Below are positions 61,301 through 64,000 of a stretch of 64,000 nucleotides of DNA, in pieces. The number at the start of each line of letters is the position of its first letter. The first letter of the stretch is position 1. Source of the stretch: Phallus indusiatus (Eukaryota > Basidiomycota > Agaricomycetes > Phallales > Phallaceae); assembly GCA_027605045.1 (NCBI GenBank), contig JAQFWX010000032.1, positions 124,001-188,000 on the forward strand. The letters are read 5' to 3'. The notes under the pieces were generated by a model. That model did no database searches. It was not told where the DNA came from and saw only the letters and a list, made by a program, of their open reading frames with translations. Position numbers and translations under genes: made by a program.

Positions 61301-62537
61301 ATGGCGGACGACGGTACGTTTACAGCTTCACCGACAACTCCATCCGCAGCATTATCAGTCCACTCTCCCTCATAATACATATGTGTCTCTCGACTTCGTC
61401 ATCGTACCATATGTTCTTCTCTATTTCTTCATTATATTTCAGCCGGCGTCAGCCTTCAGAGTACTTTTTTTTCTTGAAATCCTGACCCTGAGGCCGGCAA
61501 AAAATCCTTATAATCCCACTCTCTTACCTATACAAATTACTCTCGTCCTCTCGCTCAAACGTCTCTCCATAATAACCCTGACGACCTCTCCATCTATCCA
61601 GTACAATCAAATTGGCAAAGCGATGCACAAGGCCAATCTGCTGCAATCGGTATTCCTGTACAGGACATTCAAATGGGGAACGGAGGTGACGATGGATGGG
61701 GCCCCTCTGGTGACGACCGTCGAACCAGGAATGGTGGCAGAAGTAGAAGTCAAAGTCCTGGTCGTGCGAGGGATGCATCTAGGTAATTTATTAAGACCTT
61801 TTCTTCTGCGTCAATACTCATGCTCGTTAGCCGGGATGGAAATAACAATCCAGGAAACAATCTCCACGTTTCTGGTCTTGGGTCTAGAATTGATAACAGA
61901 GATCTCGAAATTGCTTTCAGCAAATTCGGCAGGGTAAATGAAATTTTCTCCCTAGACGTATGCCGATGCTTACAGTGTTTCCTCAGGTTCAAAAAGCCGC
62001 TGTTATGTGTGACCCCCACTCAAGAGAATCTCGTGGTTTTGGGTTTGTAACCATGGAAAGTGTCGAAGAAGCAGATGCTGCTGTCGCAGGCTTGAATGGT
62101 ACAGAAATTCAAGGGAAAACGATTACAGTCGAAAAGGTTTGTCAATGAATGGTACTCTATGTCAGTTTGCTGTTCCTGACCACACTTTCAGGCGAGGCGC
62201 GGACGAGCCCGCACACCTACTCCAGGACGCTATTTCGGACCTCCTAAGCGAAGTAAGAAGTTCGGCTTCAATATTGACATACCAAATTCTCATTGAATGT
62301 ACAGATGAACGGCCTTATGATCCGCGGCCCTACGATTCTCGCTACCGCGGATATGAGGATGACCGAAGACGTCCACGATACGATGATCGTCGGGACTACG
62401 ACAGAGACAGAGGTCACAGAGATAGCGATCGCGGATACAGAGACTACGATCGTGGCTACGACAGAGGAGGCTACGATAGAGATTATGATCGAGGTTACAG
62501 AGACTACGACAGAAGATACGATGATAGAAGGTATTAA
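61301..62537 (+). CDS. Tra2-like RRM splicing regulator
   Basis: One RNA-recognition motif: RNP2 in NLHVSGLGSRI, then RDLEIAFSKFGRVQKAAVM, and RNP1 in ESRGFGFVTMESVEEADAAV. The RRM is followed by the Tra2-type linker ARRGRARTPTPGRYFGPPK, which identifies the transformer-2 group. The C-terminus is rich in Arg-Asp-Tyr repeats (RDYDRDRGHRDSDRGYRDYD). N-terminal to the RRM is a Gly/Ser/Arg stretch (RRTRNGGRSRSQSPGRARDA). The first exon is MADD plus one base at 61301. The 5' joins are uncertain: a 19-nt exon at about 61444 may lie before the exon starting near 61601. Predicted nuclear, acting in exon recognition. Confidence 0.88.
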
Positions 62538-63468
62538 AAGTTGGAAGTCAGAGTTTTCTTCTTCTTGTATTTCTTTGATTTCATGCCACGTTACAAGCAG
62601 CGCCATATCTTTAAATAGGGTTTGTACCTACGCATTCGTTAAATATTATGCTCATCTGTACGCTTCACGCTTAATTGATCCTTGAGTGACACTTCCAGGG
62701 TTGTTTTCACCTTTGGGTAAATATCAAAAGCGTTTTGAAGGTCAAGTTGCGACGGTATACATAAGACCTTTCTTCTCTTCTATTTAAGGTCAACGCGAAT
62801 ATGACATATATTCATGGGGAACGATTCACTGGATCCTTGGCGCTGTTGGAATCGTTTTGAAAAACTGGGCATTATTTGCAGACAAAAGTGACTAGTGACC
62901 TATCTAAAGTAAACTCAAGGAACCGCCGCCGCACCTAAGTTGATATGTATCCAATATGTATCCGTATTATATCCGCGCACATCTAGTAGTCGGGATAAGA
63001 AAACTACCACTGTTACCTCTTTCAAAATGAGGGAAATCACGTAACGAAACTCTTTTGCCCATACTTCACAACTCGGCTATACTATAGTGACATAACTGCT
63101 TTATAGCAGCGTCATTTGCCTTCAAGCTCCACTAACTTCAAGTCTCACATATCTTACGCAACCTTTTAGATCAGTGAGATATATTGGTAGCCACGGATGA
63201 TATCAATATCGATCCATAAATTAAGTTACATGGGCATCATTTCAATTCGATGTTGGAGTTACGACGCGGTCACCGTGGATTACAACCTATATTACAAGAG
63301 CCTAAATAACATAACGCGCTGTACATAGCGACCTGAGGCGTCGGCCAAAAGACTACGTTTGTCTAGCTAAACTTAATACGTCGTCTTTTGACCGAAATCC
63401 CTCAGATCCCCATCCAGCATTCGAGACGTTGCTTCAAGCTCCAAATTCTTTATCTTGTGTCAAGTTTC
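62538..63468. other. Intergenic region
   Basis: Tra2-like 3' flank and the region downstream of the dynamin gene. No gene recognised in 931 bp. Confidence 0.5.
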
Positions 63469-64000
63469 TTAAAAGTTCATCAGTTCTTGCTGAGCCGTCG
63501 TCAACCTCTCAAGCCGGCTAGCAAGTTCCCTACGAAGGTGCGATCTTTGCGTGGGTTCTGCCATGAATCTAGCGCAAGTGTCTTTGGCAAGAGGATCCGT
63601 CAGTTTCAACCCCTTACACAAGACCTCTTCTAAAGACCTCTTGTCTACGCGGACTAACTCGTGGTCGATCGCCAAAGGGATATTATCCACGAATCGTACA
63701 TATGCAACTGTTAATATACCCGTAAATGAATGCAATAAGTATAGTTAGAGGAGAGAGAAAACCTTCGAAGTAAGCTTCGACTGTTGCCATCACCGTCAAT
63801 TCGGATGCATCTTGTTCATCGTTAACAAAATAATCCGAGCGTATCTGCCGATACTTTTCTAAGCACTCTTTTTATACTTCGAGAGCATAGAATCATTCAA
63901 AGTGAATGCACTGGACTCCAATTGTAGAATCCACTCAAGTTTCCTCTCCAGACTCTCCTTTCGGCTTTGCATATATCCATGAACAAGATTTCTATGCAAG
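63469..64000 (-). CDS. Dynamin-family GTPase, C-terminal part with GED; 5' end outside window; frameshifted
   Basis: The last exon reads VAYVRFVDNIPLAIDHELVR, then SLEEVLCKGLKLTDPLAKDT, then LASRLERLTTAQQELMNF, the GTPase effector domain of fungal dynamin/Mx-like proteins. The exon before it holds KYRQIRSDYFVNDEQDASEL and, in another frame, ESSAFTLNDSMLSKYKK. The frame change falls on the T5 run at 63869-63873 (A5 on the coding strand); one added A would make the reading continuous. The GTPase domain lies beyond base 64000. Role: membrane remodelling or scission; the subtype cannot be told without the N-terminus. Confidence 0.8.

Noticed and set aside
62268..62606. Val/Ile/Ser-rich minus-strand open frame
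   Set aside because: Shadow of the Arg-Asp-Tyr repeats of the Tra2-like protein.

Overview
The window is nuclear DNA from a basidiomycete fungus, probably a mushroom-forming Agaricomycete. Genes are intron-dense, with introns mostly 45-70 bp and GT-AG, and several families are typical of or enriched in basidiomycetes: a FunK1-type protein kinase, a DUF6533 seven-helix membrane protein, serine/threonine-rich Kre9/KNH GPI proteins, a DUF7025 AAA ATPase and a NACHT (NLR-like) protein. There is no operon structure, no CRISPR array, no rRNA and no tRNA that I could support. Most exon joins were read by hand from splice signals, reading-frame continuity and family similarity from memory.

Layout. 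1-1147: 3' end of beta-COP. 2225-4332: class 3 lipase. 4651-6531 (-): aldo/keto reductase. 7029-12118: a cell-surface block with a fasciclin protein, two divergently oriented Kre9/KNH GPI proteins, a small secreted peptide and a doubtful small membrane ORF. 12893-16943: RPS20, the 49-kDa complex I subunit and a glutaredoxin. 17648-20159 (-): kinase with an MLKL-like helical N-terminus. 22398-23769 (-): peroxisomal enoyl-CoA hydratase. 24767-24987: tiny Cys/His protein. 26616-28793: TPX2-like protein. 29599-32269 (-): FunK1 kinase. 32816-34848 (-): MRH receptor-like protein and ubiquitin-eL40. 35465-35596 (-): second small secreted peptide. 36970-39467 (-): glycyl-tRNA synthetase. 39843-40105: 50-residue Cys-rich protein. 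40201-41702 (-): 2-oxoglutarate oxygenase. 42494-48508 (-): FKS1 beta-1,3-glucan synthase. 49128-53928 (-) and 54531-56827 (+): head-to-head NACHT protein and AAA ATPase. 57193-59794: hypothetical protein and DUF6533 protein. 60180-62537: small ORF, COX6 and a Tra2-like splicing factor. 63469-64000 (-): C-terminus of a dynamin-family GTPase.

How the genes fit together. Most are housekeeping (secretion, translation, respiration, redox, peroxisome, splicing) and are not functionally clustered. Two groups look more specific: the cell-wall/surface block at 7-12 kb, to which FKS1 is functionally related, and the signalling/self-defence type genes (MLKL-like kinase, NACHT protein, neighbouring AAA ATPase). 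The head-to-head NACHT/AAA pair is my best candidate for an undescribed two-gene system, but only the arrangement and domains are visible.

Quality caution. Four genes (lipase, second KNH protein, NACHT protein, dynamin) are each broken by an apparent single missing base inside a homopolymer. This pattern suggests uncorrected long-read assembly errors rather than four pseudogenes. Gene prediction on this contig will be wrong at those points.
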